Positions 24,210-35,117 of a stretch of DNA of 64,000 nucleotides are shown piece after piece (positions within the stretch are counted from its first letter, which is position 1; the number at the start of each line of letters is the position of its first letter). The translations under genes were made by a program, and so were the position numbers. Origin of the DNA: Ephemerocybe angulata (taxonomy: Eukaryota > Basidiomycota > Agaricomycetes > Agaricales > Psathyrellaceae); assembly GCA_013368325.1 (NCBI GenBank), contig JAACJK010000115.1:372001-436000 (forward strand), read 5' to 3'. The notes under the pieces are model-generated. The model was given only the letters and a program-made list of their open reading frames with translations, was not told the DNA's origin and ran no database searches.

Positions 24210-24653
24210 TAAGCCCGTTTCAGGAAGGTATGTTTATCCAGACTTTTCATCCCTATTCGTTCGATATTAGAACTAAAGCACTGCCCAGATGGCCGCTCGG
24301 CCTGCCCTTGGGCTATGTCCTCAGGCGCCGCCACGGGAAATCGGGTAGCCAAGTTTATTCCCCTCTGTTTAATCGTCTTGTAGCAGTTGTATACTCTGTT
24401 TAAACGCTGTACTGCAAGATTAAACATGATATTATGATTATTTATTTTGTCCACACTGCGCTGCACCGATTCCTGAAGGCCTGATGGATACAAAGTGATT
24501 AAACAGATTCGGTTTAATCATCGTTTAATCGCAGGCTACATGTGCAGGTGTGCTTCTACAGCGCCAGGTTTGATTAATCACCTTCGGATTAAACGAAAGG
24601 TTTAAACGCAAAAACGTTGATTTACAAGGCTTTGATTAATCGAAACCTGTCGG

Positions 24654-25526
24654 TCTTTTGCATTTCGGTTAGTTAGTCCACGGGTCTGACTGCTGACCGA
24701 CTTTTCGGGTTTGACAATTAGTCCAAAGGGAATCTGACCGCTGACCTCATGAAATTTAGTCCAGATTTTGGGCGCAAAATCGCAGAAATGAGTAGGAATT
24801 CGAGGGAGTGAAGGGCCTGATAGAGAGAAATATAGTCAAGATAGGCGAAGGAGACACACTACCTGACCTACGCATATTTTGAATAAGTGAGAAATATTAA
24901 CGATTATAATCACTGGAATTATGGTTTAGTCCAATGGCTTCCTGACTGCTGACCTGGTGATATTTAGTCAAGTCCAGTGGGAAGCTGACTGCTGACCGGA
25001 CTAAGTAACCGAAATGGTACAGTAAATGGGGGTATGGCGACCAACCCTACCCTCTCGCCTGAGGGAAGTCACGCTTTCCTCCATGCCTTTGTTATGTTCT
25101 CCCGAAAAAGCTTTGGGAATTGTCCAAATCCGACATAGTACATAGCCCATTGAGGTCCGATATCAGCAATATTCCTTCTTCGCGGGGACTCGGAAATAAC
25201 GGATGGTAGTTGATGGGACCGAGACTCTGATCCTATCTGTGCATTGAATTCAGTTAATAGGAGTGGATGGCGCATAAGATTTATCGTGAACCTCGATCGT
25301 TCCACTGGTAAGGTCCGAGGCAAAGAGCCATCATTGACGAAAGCGAGTTCTTTTGGCGCTCACAGCATCCCAGCAGTGGGCCAGCTCATACACCAACCCG
25401 GTTATGAGTCTACCGCCGAAGGAGGTCGCGAATGCGACACAGGAAATGCATATGGTTCGTGCAGGATGTAGGTACAATCATACAGGATTACGAAGGTGTG
25501 GCTGCACGCACACTCTCACCTATGCG
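24654..25526. repeat. Intergenic DNA with dispersed TGACYGCTGACC repeats
   Basis: TGACTGCTGACC or TGACCGCTGACC occurs four times between about 24685 and 24995, each near a TTAGTC motif. The block at 25008-25025 is the inverse of 23525-23540, just outside the left end of the neighbouring element. No gene recognised. Confidence 0.5.
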
Positions 25527-25610
25527 TCGGGTATGGTGTAACGGCTAACATTGCCGCCTCTCATCATCGAGTGTTCGCGGCAGCTCGGGGTTCGATTCCC
25601 CGTACCCGAA
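25527..25610 (+). tRNA. tRNA-Glu(CTC) with 12-nt intron
   Basis: The acceptor strands TCGGGTA and TACCCGA pair over 7 bp. The D-arm is GTGT/ACAT, the anticodon stem GCCGC/GCGGC, and the T-arm CGGGG-TTCGATT-CCCCG. The anticodon CTC is at 25560-25562. A 12-nt intron at 25564-25575 interrupts the loop one base 3' of the anticodon, the canonical place. A T-run follows as terminator. This is the only complete tRNA-Glu of five related sequences here. Confidence 0.93.
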
Positions 25611-26871
25611 TTTTTCCTCAGAAAACCTAGCTTCAAAGAAATCGTCTTCAATAGGGTCAACGTCCAGGCCTCAGGCTCCAGAGTCTACTCGAGTATACCT
25701 CGTACATCGACATCGACGCCCGCGTCACGCGCCCGTACATCTCTCCTCCTCATCAGACCTCGAGACCCGCGAGTATATTTCGGACATCTCGACCCGCGAT
25801 CTCCTCTCCGAGTTCTCCGACCGCCTAAAAGACGCGGTATGGGGCCGTACTAATGCCAGAACAGGGGGTGTAAAGCGCAGACCCCTACTTTACTCAAGGT
25901 GCGTAGCGCACGGTCCTCGTACTGAACACGAGACCGTCCAGAATCCAGATAGCACTGCAGGGAACAGCATAAGTGAACTATACATCATTCAGATAGGATA
26001 GACTGACGTTATTCCCTCTAATAGACGCGTCCCCATATCTCTGCGTACAGGATGGACATTTCAGCGGCCGTCGTGATATCGGGTGTCAGCCTGCCTGCGA
26101 AGCATCACAGTCATCAAGCGCATCCATCCTCCACGCGGGCTAGGTAACCTGAGTATCAACACGCCCTGTCTCCACCATCCATCTCGTTTACAACCTATGC
26201 TCCGCGAAGACCTTGGTTTCGGAATGCATTTCAGCTTGATTGAGGAAGTAGGGTGCGATAGTACGGTTAGTGTCCGAAAACCCGGTGAAGAACGATTCAC
26301 GACTCACCGAGCTGGTCTATCTGGCGAGAGACACTCTGCGCGCCGCTGATAGCCTTGCTCGAAACAGGGCGCATCTCCGTTACCCCGCGCTTTCAGAGGT
26401 GGGCGCGCGCAGAGACTCGACTTTGAGGTTCATCTTCGCCGCGGGAACGGTCGAGCGGCCTATCTTGCACGTGGGTGTGGGCCGTCAGCCCGCATGGTCG
26501 CGAGACCGTGTTGGGGAACATCCGGCCTTCGAGACTCGAGTTGCGCATGTACTTTGGGTTCAGAATGAGTCTATCCTGGATAATGAGCATGGTAGTGGTT
26601 AGATGATGGGCATGGGTCATCAGACTATCATCGTGATTTAGTATACTCTCTCCATGTGGGCCTCATCCGGGCCTCATCCGCCTCGTCCCAACCCTCTTGG
26701 CCGCCCTCGCACTCTCCTGACTACCTGTCGACGCGTACCCGTGCGGTGGGGTAGTACGCCTTACTCGGTCAACTAATAGATAAAAGACTCACCGTCTGTC
26801 CGTCTCTCTCGGAGACTTGCACGAGAGCACAACCACCACCTCATCGGCCGCTTGTGTGGCATGTGATCCTG
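25611..26871. other. No gene recognised
   Basis: Several open frames overlap on both strands, none with recognisable motifs or convincing splice sites. Confidence 0.4.
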
Positions 26872-27237
26872 ACGCAAATAAGTAGGTTTTGACCGTCTAG
26901 CGCTGGGAGGCATAAAGATGGCGTCGGGACCTATGGGGCAGCGCGGTGCTGCTTGTTCATGTGCGAGACATAAGTGAATAGACATATGTACCAGCAGTGA
27001 GAATCCGTCCCTTCGACATATGCCTTGGTCGTATCCACGCTCTCGCGCCTGAGCCTACCACACTCCCTGTAGGAAGACCGGGGATGTTCAGGAATCACCC
27101 AAGCCTGGAATTATGCTGGTGGATGCTGCGAAGGAAACCTCGTGGAAGAGGCGAGAGCAAAAGCCGAGAACTGGGAAATATCGAGTGCGGATGGGTGATT
27201 CGAGTCTGTTTTCATCTTATCGGGTAGTCTGGGGTCA

Positions 27238-27666
27238 TTACAATGCTTCTGCAGCAGAAATGAACAGTACTGAAGAAAGCATAAGTTAAGGATGCATCGT
27301 TGAGATAGGATAAACCGAGGCGCACCGTTATTCCCTCTAATAAACGCATCCCCATATCGGTTCACGACCACCCCATTCATATGCTCCTCCGTCTGCTCCA
27401 TCGCGATGTTCATATACCCATCCAGGCATGACAAGACACCTGTAGTCACACCCATCCATAGATCCATGCTTCTGAGCCCAACGTACCCGAGAAGACAGTG
27501 GAACGGACGTGCGCACCTCGATAATCGACACCGCTCGTCAACCGCACGATAACCCGCTTCCCTACAACGCCCTTGAAGAAGTCGGTGGCGACCCTGTGTG
27601 TTGCTGGACCTGGGGCACGGCGGCGGCGGGCGCCTCGCTGTGGGTCGGTGGTGGAGTGCCGTCCAT
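27238..27666 (-). pseudogene. LSM6 pseudogene, 1-bp deletion in exon 1
   Basis: It has the same three-exon layout as the intact LSM6 at 35118-35547. One base is missing near 27587 (GGGTCGCCACC against GGGTCGCCTACC), which shifts the frame and gives a stop at a TTG-TAG shortly after. Downstream it keeps the family residues (RLTSGVDYRG, SCLDGYMNIAMEQTEEH, GDAFIRGN) and both introns, so the lesion looks young or could be a sequencing error. It matters because the intact copy carries an unusual residue that this one does not. Confidence 0.8.
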
Positions 27667-27831
27667 GGCGATGGTCATGGATGTGGAAGAGAACAACCAG
27701 GCGCGTCCGCTTCGTCGATCAAGTGTTTGTCATTGCCCTCTAGAGCAAACCGTTTGCTATCCGTCGGTGGAGCGGATTGGGGTTGAAGATGGGTAGGAGG
27801 GGATTAAGGGGAATACAGTAGTGCGTCGGCC

Positions 27832-27899
27832 TGCCGGACCCCCGAGCTGCCGCGACCGCTCATGAGATGAGGCAATGCTAGCCTTTACACCATACCCGA
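27832..27899 (-). pseudogene. tRNA-Glu, 3' truncated
   Basis: Read from 27899 down, TCGGGTATGGTGTA and a D-loop AAAGGCTAGCAT are followed by a diverged anticodon arm and CGCGGCAGCTCGGGG. The T-loop and 3' acceptor strand are replaced by unrelated sequence. It forms the boundary of two duplications. Confidence 0.75.
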
Positions 27900-28100
27900 G
27901 ATGGCGACAAGGACTCCTGGGGTCTGCGAAGGGCAACGCGGCGGACTATTACTTCATATATCGTACCTCTTAAGAGAACAACAGGCCTCTTTGGTTAATC
28001 TCTCTATGATTATATTTCATGAATGTTTTTGCCGAACAACGTGTTGTATTTGTTCCAATGTCCACCTCCTTGCCCTGCCATTGACATCCACCACACCCAT

Positions 28101-28525
28101 CTACCACACGTTAGGACATGGTTTTCCTTTCGTCGGCCTCCCCACATCATGTTCCGGGAACTTTAGCCTGTGAATTTCAGACTGCCAGGGTACGAGTTGG
28201 AGTTAGACCCGCTGAATTCTATGGAAAGCCATTCATGAGGTATCGCACCTTGTTGCCCTCGAGCACTCCCCAAAACTTCCCGCATGTAAAGCAGCATTTA
28301 TTTTCGTTGCCTCGCTCGAGCAACATCTCCTCGAGAACTTCCCTCGCGTATATAATATCCAGAAGCTCCTCGATCTCCCGGGCTTGAATAGCGTCCTGTG
28401 TGAGCGGTTAGGATATACATCATCTCATCCAGAGTAAGAGGAGTACTTACGCTCTGGCGCGCCTCAGCGAGAGATAGCAGGGAGGTTCCGAAGGTGGATA
28501 GCAGTGCGAGGAATTGGAGACGCAT
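28101..28525 (-). CDS. Small secreted Cys-containing protein, copy 1 (100 aa)
   Basis: Exons 28525-28451, 28395-28249 and 28181-28101 join in phase. The signal peptide (MRLQFLALLSTFGTSLLSLA) is followed by an acidic helix-like region (AREIEELLDIIYAREVLEEM), a Cys motif CCFTCGKFWGVLEG and a short tail ending PCPNVW. The frame choice is supported by the paralogue at 43616-44062, where the same three exons stay open and differ mostly by substitutions. A TATA box lies 36 bp before the ATG. Function unknown; the size, signal peptide and cysteines fit an effector-like or cell-wall protein, which is inference only. Confidence 0.7.
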
Positions 28526-28560
28526 TGTTGGATGGGAGTGAGTTCCGACATGGCATCGAC

Positions 28561-28567
28561 TTATATA
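28561..28567 (-). promoter_or_regulatory. TATA box of secreted-protein copy 1
   Basis: TATATAA on the minus strand, 36 bp upstream of the ATG; conserved in copy 2. Confidence 0.6.
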
Positions 28568-28987
28568 GGATTGAGGAAGGGCCCATTCGGCTCGCATAAG
28601 CTTTCGATTTGGTGGGGAAGTTCAATTGTATCTCAGTTCGGTGATCGAGCACCAGGGAAATCAAGGCCTCAGCGAAGGTGTTTTAACTTTTGGACTTAAA
28701 TCAAAAGAAACTCAATATAATTTTGGGAAAAAGAGGGTCGAAACAAGGAGGCCACCGCCTCTCCACGCGGTTTTCTTGAGGCGCACATTAAGGCGCGCAC
28801 TTACATGCTTGGCTATACTTGGGCAACTTATCAACCATCAGTTCTTTGCGCCACCCTTGTCCGAGATCGTGTTGGAAAGACTGGCCCTGACTGGTGCTGC
28901 CTAACCACCGCTTAGTGCCATTTTACCTGGCTCTCAGGGTCGGGGAGGATGAGGAAGGCATGCATATGCAACTCTCCTGTGTCCACA

Positions 28988-29838
28988 AGTTGCGGCGAGA
29001 GCAATACCAATCGTAAGTACTTGGACTCTACACCCCGCATCACGGAGGCGGTCACGCACCAAGTCCAAAAAGAACGAACAAAGAATGTGTTGTCTCGAGC
29101 CGTGACAATGCTGATGTCACTCAGTGGACATTGCCGAGTCATATGCACTGTGCGAGGGTGTATTTCGTTGCTCAATAAATGTGTATGATGCGAGTTGGTT
29201 TGGGTGCTGAAATCCCTGTGTACGCCAGATGGGCGCTTATTCAGCTCAAAGCGCAGCGAAAGTTTCCGCGAGCGGAAACCTGGAAAATATGATTCACAAA
29301 GTATATATCCACTCCCTTGAACGAATTAAAAGGCCTGGGACGCTTCAATGGCCACCGTATTGACGGCTACCGATGGCAGCGCCTCGTCAACCCGGTCCCC
29401 GGCGCTTATTTCTAGATCAGCGGTAAACCGGAACAGATGTGTGTGGAATCAATGATGTCTCTTCGATCATGACTCATCTGAGCCGAAGACTCAGGTACAT
29501 AGGTATGTGGAACGGAGTTCCACGACGGTCCGTCCAACAGCCTCCATAAGTAAATATATACGTACTCTAGCTCGGTAGCTGATGGGTATTTCCCTAAATT
29601 ACCCGGGCTCCAGGAAATGTCCACCTTGAACCAAGCTCCGCTTCACCTATCCAACACCTTGGCCTCAGAGCTCCTGCCCAATATAGCTCAATACTCGATG
29701 ATATTTGGCACGTTACCTGCAGTTGCCCACCTTCTGACGTGGCTCGTAGCACTGGCCAATGCATACACTGTTTGAAGTTGATGTGTTCATCCGCGTACGA
29801 AGCCGGTTGTTGCATAATTAACGCCAGAACCCCTGCAG
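28988..29838. other. No gene recognised
   Basis: Short open frames only. No tRNA or long repeat seen. Confidence 0.4.
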
Positions 29839-30123
29839 GTCTACAGGGAGTTTGATCCTCGCGCCAGCCTTGCAAATCTATACGACGCTCGAGAATACGT
29901 TGACGAGGCAGTCTCCGCACACGAGCGCCCTCTGGCCATCGACATCCTCGCACCATCCGACCTCGACGCCCGGATGTGGGGTACTAAGGAAAAAAATGTA
30001 CAAGTTAAGCAGGATAAAGGGCCCTTATTCTATATTCATGTCGGGGAGAAGGACACGGGCAGCGATATTAAGGGGAAAATCACACCTGCGATTGTGTGTA
30101 AGGTTTCGGATATCACGTACTGA
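29839..30123 (+). pseudogene. Fragment of a small secreted-type protein
   Basis: An open frame without an ATG follows a cag acceptor and runs to the TGA at 30121-30123. Its first part (DPRASLANLYDAREYVDEAV) resembles the YAREVLEEM region of the secreted proteins at 28.1 and 43.6 kb. The rest runs antisense through the acetyltransferase fragment and is probably not real coding. No signal-peptide exon found upstream. Confidence 0.3.
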
Positions 30124-30416
30124 CTTGGCGGTGCACGTACATATTCTGCGAAAATAGGCCCCATACTCGCAAATACGCCTTCACAATTGAAGAAGCCCTT
30201 CAAGAGAGCCGTCCTCTTTGCGTCGTCGCGCTCGTCGTGGATGGCGTGTAGCTTCTGGCGCTGGGTTGAGGCGATACGTTGGATATAAGGGTCGGATGCA
30301 AGGTAGGGCTGGCCGGAGAGCATTAGCCTGAGCTCATCGGGGACTCGGCGGGGAGTGGTGGAGGATGAGTGGAGGTGAGGACATCGTGGTAGCGGATAGA
30401 TTTCTGAATTCACCAC
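30036..30416 (-). pseudogene. Sugar O-acetyltransferase fragment (N-terminal Mac domain)
   Basis: The frame contains PYLASDPYIQRIASTQRQKL and then LKGFFNCEGVFASMGPIFAEY, matching the N-terminus of maltose/nodulation-type O-acetyltransferases. A gtacgt donor follows FAEY, but no exon encoding the left-handed beta-helix is found downstream. The only good ATG (near 30392) is in a different frame from the domain. Both points indicate a broken remnant. Confidence 0.55.
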
Positions 30417-30515
30417 GTTCCCCCTATTTATTGTTAGATTAGATCAGCGGAGTATCGTCGGTGTACCCATGCTCCCTTTGCCGCGGGGGGAAGGCAGGTT
30501 GAGCGAAGTCTGCAG

Positions 30516-30618
30516 GGCACTATAGCCAAGTGGTTAAGGCGATGCACTCGAATTGCCGACCTGACGAGTTGATATGCATTCCACTTTGTGGGCGCAGGTT
30601 CAAATCCTGCTGGTGTCG
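30516..30618 (+). tRNA. tRNA-Ser(CGA) with 21-nt intron
   Basis: The acceptor GGCACTA pairs with TGGTGTC, including two G-U pairs. The D-arm GCCAAGTGGTTAAGGC, a long variable arm (CCAC-TTT-GTGG) and T-arm GCAGG-TTCAAAT-CCTGC mark a serine tRNA. The anticodon CGA at 30549-30551 is followed one base later by an intron at 30553-30573. The anticodon stem is ATGCA/TGCAT. A T-run near 30626 can act as terminator. Confidence 0.9.
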
Positions 30619-30791
30619 GTTGTCGCTTTTTTAGTTCAGATTACTGGTTTTCACATCGCCCTAAGAAAACTGTGGAGAGATCGTGGATACGCATGTGAAG
30701 GTATATTGTTCGACTTATCGCATGCTCGTGCTAAGTGTCGATCCCATTGCTGATCCACCTTTAAAAATCCAAGACCTTGTGCGAAAGGAAT

Positions 30792-32662
30792 CTAAGCAAT
30801 ACGCCCTATCTCGTACAACTCTAGCCACACTCCGAGCGCCCCATCCTGTACCGGTATATCATGCGCATCATCTTCCCACATAACTACCCCCTTCGCACTC
30901 GCAGGGCAAACTTCGCTTTCGACAACCCAGGATTGCGTGACGAACTGGCGCGGATTTATAAATGGGACGATCGTTGCCTGCTTGTTGCTCCCTTCCGCCC
31001 TGTCATCAACGAAAGAAAGAAAGACTGGTTTAGCACCCTCTCCAAAAAAGACTTCATCTCCACCGTCTGACCACAGCGTGACGGCGGTCTCTGGTCCATC
31101 GCACTTCTGGTAAAATGGCGCCGAGAAATATCGCGCAGCGTAGCACTCGGCGGAGTAGTAGTGCGAGTTGCGCATCGGGGGCATCGTGTGCTTCGTTGTT
31201 GAGACCTGCGTGAGGGCCGACGTCGCAGGAGTGCTTGGACAGTAGCTGAAGGTGTATCTGTGGACATGGAGCGTACCGTAAAGCTCGTCATCTGCGAAAT
31301 GGTCAATATCGTAACCCCCGGGGAGTTCCTGCTCCCACCGTCCGTCTGGACGAAGCTGTGATGGCAGCACCTCCGATTCCCTGTCAACTTTCAAGGTGAA
31401 CGATGATTCGCGAATATAGATGTTGAGATAGGTCTCTCCGTCGATCGGAATGTCAGAGTCTGAGACCCAGACCTTGTTGGGGAGCAGGGTGTTCCCAATG
31501 AGGTCGTAAGGCCCCCCCTTGAAGTAAACCGAGAACACCGGGGATTCAAGGTGAGCGAACAGAGTCTCCATCTTGACGTAGCCACCGGCGATTGGATTGA
31601 AATCGAGAAAGAAGACGCCGTGAATACCCTCATTGGTGAGATATAGCACATATCGGTCATTTGACAAGAGCTGGATAGATCGGTTGCATCAGCAAGATTC
31701 TGAGAGGTGTGGATACGAGCTATACTAACCTCGGAAGGACTGGACACACCCATAAGCCTCCATCCTGTGTAAGAGTTGCGCTGATAGTCCCAAACGACGG
31801 TCGTGTCTCCGAGTAGGATGATAATCCTACTTCCGGCGATGGATAGAGATTGGAGAGATTGCATTGATATCTCCAAGTTATGCACAAGAGCCAAGGATCC
31901 GAGGTGATGAACGGTGAACGTATGTTCAGCATTCCAGCGAAGTTCAAGGAACCGATAATGGGAAACCAGTTCCTGGGTTGCGGCAGGCCTATCAAGAAGG
32001 CTTACTATCAGGATACCAAATCATCAATAGGAAAGAAACTACGGGGATACGTACACGTCGACCAGGTATATAATGCGAATTGTGTTGTCGGAAACGGCAT
32101 CCAAATATAACATGCTGTTGAAGGCGCCAATTTCAGTCGATACACACAGCTCCACGTTCGGAGAAGAGCGGATGTCCCAGAGCGACATCGAGGTCTGCTT
32201 GAATGTCAGGAGAAAGCGCCCCCCAGGGATGAGATACATCTCCATAATGTCTTCCTTGGCGTCCTTCATATCGTTGGCTGGAAAGTTGAGCACCTTCGTG
32301 GTTTTACTGATCGGACTGTTGCTCGCGACGGCTTCCCTATACGCCGAAGCAAATCGCAGAGGTGCAGTAGCAGCATGTCTGAGTTCGGCGGCGGTCGTCA
32401 AATGAGCGTAACTCGGGGCAAAGAGGTCGTTGCGGATGATGTGCCTCCGCAAGCAGTGTCGCCAGACGTGCTCGCTCGAATCTTCAATGAGACCATTGAG
32501 GGCTGTACAAGTCTAGACACGCATCATATAGCTGTAGAGTCAATGAACTGCCCCAGTTTATCAAGTAGTTGTACGAACCAGCTGCAGATGGAATATATCA
32601 ATGGGGCCCAGGTAACCGATGATCATGAGATGAAGCTCAATCGGCAGTCGCGAGAAGATCAT
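30792..32662 (-). CDS. F-box protein, paralogue A (559 aa)
   Basis: Exons 32662-32579, 32512-32055, 31988-31730 and 31670-30792 join in phase. The first exon encodes the core of an F-box (LPIELHLMIIGYLGPIDIFH), which in fungi binds Skp1 and recruits substrates to an SCF ubiquitin ligase. The rest is a long beta-rich region with WD-like sentences (LIPGGRFLLTFKQTSMSLWD, GDTTVVWDYQRNSYTGW, GVVMWEDDAH), probably the substrate-binding part. It is divergent from paralogue B, with 282 bp between their ATGs. Exon 2 is 24 bp shorter than in B and C. No disabling change seen. The target is unknown. Confidence 0.85.
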
Positions 32663-32944
32663 ATCTGAGCGTTTGGTTGGCGAAGATGCTGAATCTCTGA
32701 TGGAATGCACTCCACGAGCTGGAAGCAAATAACTGGGAAGGGTAGGGTGAACGTTGGAACCAGGTCCTTTCCGTGACAGCGAACCCCGCACGCAATATGA
32801 TTAGACCTAACCCTAGGAACGGTTGATCAAAAATCGATTCAACGATTCACGTTCGTGGAAGTTGACCACCACCGTCAATTCAATTTCTCGAGACTTTTTA
32901 GCCCAGCCCTTGAACTCAGCGTCGAAGGAGGAGTTTAGAACAGG

Positions 32945-34721
32945 ATGTTAACTTCAAAGATACCGCTTGAGCTTCAACTGGCTATTGTCGGCTACCTCGA
33001 TCCGCTCGACATATTCCACCTCCAACTCGTTCGTCTCCTTTGTTTAGCTCTTCTATCCCCAGTATCCTGACATCCATTAGACCTGCAAACACCTGTACGA
33101 CCTCATAGAAGGCTCAGCCGAAATGGTATGGAGAAACTGCTTGAACCAACACTGTCTCCACAACGGCCTTTTCTGGCCAAGCTTCGCCCACCTCGACACC
33201 GTCGCAGAGTACAAGCACGCTGCGACCGCGCCCGTACGCTTCAGCGCAGCCTACCACAAGGCCTCCAAAAACAACAAGATGCTCGAGAAGAAGCGCACGC
33301 GCCTCCAATTTCCGGCAAAGTACACGACCGGTTCAACGATACTGGATATACACCTCATACCAGGCGGTCGGTTTCTGGCAACGTTCTCTGATAGTGGGAC
33401 GATGGACGTCTGGGACCTCCGCGCGGCGCCGACTCTGGAGATGGTGTTATCGATGCCCCTTGAGCGCTTCCGTGGGGTCGCGTATTCGAACGTCGTGGAT
33501 TGCGATAAGGTGCACATTCTGTATGAGCTTGATCTCGATATTCCAGCAGCGTATACAGCCACGTACGTGTCAGTCTTTCATCCATTTCCTGTATTAATGT
33601 TGCACTAGGCCTCTCGAGGATATGGCCATGACGACGCACGAGTTCGTCGAACTCTCCTTCAGCATCGAGGATCACAAGTTCCACGCCCAATCGTCCGGGC
33701 GTTTCTCACTCATCCACCTTTCCGAGACGCAGATTCAAGCGCACTCTGTCATCGGGGACAAGATCATCAGTCTCATAGACGACGTGACAATTGTATGGGA
33801 CCACAAGCGCGACGTCTACGCGGGGTGGAAACTCGGGGGCATGTCAACGCCGTCAGAAGTACGCCCTGTCATGTTTACATCTCCTTTTTACTAAGGTCTG
33901 GAACGCAGATCTTCTGCAACGAGGAATACATCATCTACATTACCAACGAGGGCGTCCAAGGGATTAGCTTCCCCGAGTACGTGCCAGTCACGAACGAGTT
34001 CGTCACACTCGCCTCCCTCGCCGAGACTGTCCGAACACCCACATTCGCCATTCCCTTCGAACGACCTTACGAGCTCACCCGAACTGACCTAGTCCCCAAC
34101 CTCGCCTGGGGCTCCGACATCTGCGTCCCCGTCGGCTCCGACCGCCACTTCCTCTTCGACATCCGTCAATCGAGCTTCACAGTGACCACCAGCGGGGATC
34201 CTCTTCCTCCAGATGCCGACGACGAAGACGACTTCGAAGATACAGACCTGACTGGCACCCTCACCATCCACCGCTACGCCCTGAAGTACGAGCCCCAATC
34301 ACCTCCTTCGTCCTCCCTCTCCCTCAAGAGCACGACGACGCACTCCTGGCCCAAAGCGCTCGACAACTACCCCCAATGCTACCCCGCAAAGTACCTCTCC
34401 GCGTGCTACTACCAGTGGTGCGATGGGCCGCAGAGCACGGTCACGGTCTGGTCGGATCCGGGCGGGTACGTCGCTGGGTGGCCCGACGCAGGGCACAGTG
34501 CGGTCTGCATGTCGTTGCTCGATGGGAAGGAGCGTCTGAAGGGCGGGGAGGTGCAGATTGTGCCTCTTGTGCATCCCCATGAGGTCGTGAATGAGACGTT
34601 TCTTGTGGAGAAGGCACTGTGCCCGGCAACTGCGAAGGGTGTGCTTATGTGGGCTGCCGATCCCGACTCCGACGAGTGGGAGGGACCTTGGGAGTGGTTT
34701 GATTTGTTTGAGGTCGTGTAA
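32945..34721 (+). CDS. F-box protein, paralogue B (542 aa)
   Basis: Exons 32945-33028, 33081-33562, 33609-33858 and 33909-34721 join in phase. The F-box core is LPL-type (KIPLELQLAIVGYLDPLDIF). The downstream region matches paralogues A and C throughout: HLIPGGRFLATFSDSGTMDV, TIVWDHKRDVYAGWKL, LCPATAKGVLMWAADPDSDE and a terminal WFDLFEVV shared with C. Intron positions and phases equal those of A and C, so the three arose by DNA duplication and not retroposition. Likely an SCF substrate adaptor; substrate unknown. Confidence 0.87.
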
Positions 34722-34871
34722 GACACACATATACCGCATGTACTATTTCTTCGCTCAACCCAGTCGGCACTGTCTCTTTCTACGATTCGCGTTGGTCTAC
34801 TTATACTTCACCATCTGGCAAAGAGTATCACCTCCTTCCCCTTCTCCGTGAACGACCAGAATGTCACCATC

Positions 34872-34921
34872 TCGGGTATGGTGTATCTGCGGCAGCTCGG
34901 GGTTCGATTCCCCATACCCGA
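34872..34921 (+). pseudogene. tRNA-Glu with internal deletion
   Basis: TCGGGTATGGTGTA joins directly to TCTGCGGCAGCTCGGGG and an intact T-arm and acceptor strand. The D-loop, half of the D-stem and the anticodon are gone. It sits 196 bp upstream of LSM6, in the same relative place as the tRNA relic beside the LSM6 pseudogene. Confidence 0.8.
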
Positions 34922-35117
34922 ATTTTTGCTCGCGGTTGTTAGACCTGGCTGCTGGCCGACGCACCACTGTATTCCCGTTACTCCCCTCCTACCTATCTTC
35001 AACCCCGATCCGCTCCACCGACGGATAGCAAAGGGTTTGCTCTAGAGGGCAATGACAAGCATTTGATCAACGAAGCAGACCGCCTGGTCGTTCTCTTCCA
35101 CATTCACGACCATCGTC

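Larger units (their letters stand above)
23546..24653. mobile_element. 1.1-kb element with 53-bp terminal inverted repeats
   Basis: The ends at 23546-23598 and 24601-24653 are reverse complements with 2 mismatches in 53 bp (outer end CCGACAGGTTTCGATTAATC). No transposase frame lies inside, so it looks non-autonomous. I see no clear target duplication. It contains two internal hairpins. It starts 69 bp after the desaturase stop codon and may carry that gene's polyadenylation region. Confidence 0.65.
26872..27899 (-). repeat. Inverted segmental duplication, copy 1 (LSM6 pseudogene side)
   Basis: In inverted orientation this matches 34872-36345 from the 5' end of a tRNA-Glu relic, through LSM6, to a point beyond it. 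The length is 1028 bp, against 1021 bp for the other copy without its MITE. The copies differ by scattered substitutions and small indels. Confidence 0.85.
27893..28987. repeat. Direct segmental duplication, copy 1
   Basis: Matches 43400-44539 in the same orientation, from TACCCGAGATGG to TGTCCACA. It carries a small secreted protein gene. Divergence is mainly point changes with a few short indels. Confidence 0.85.
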
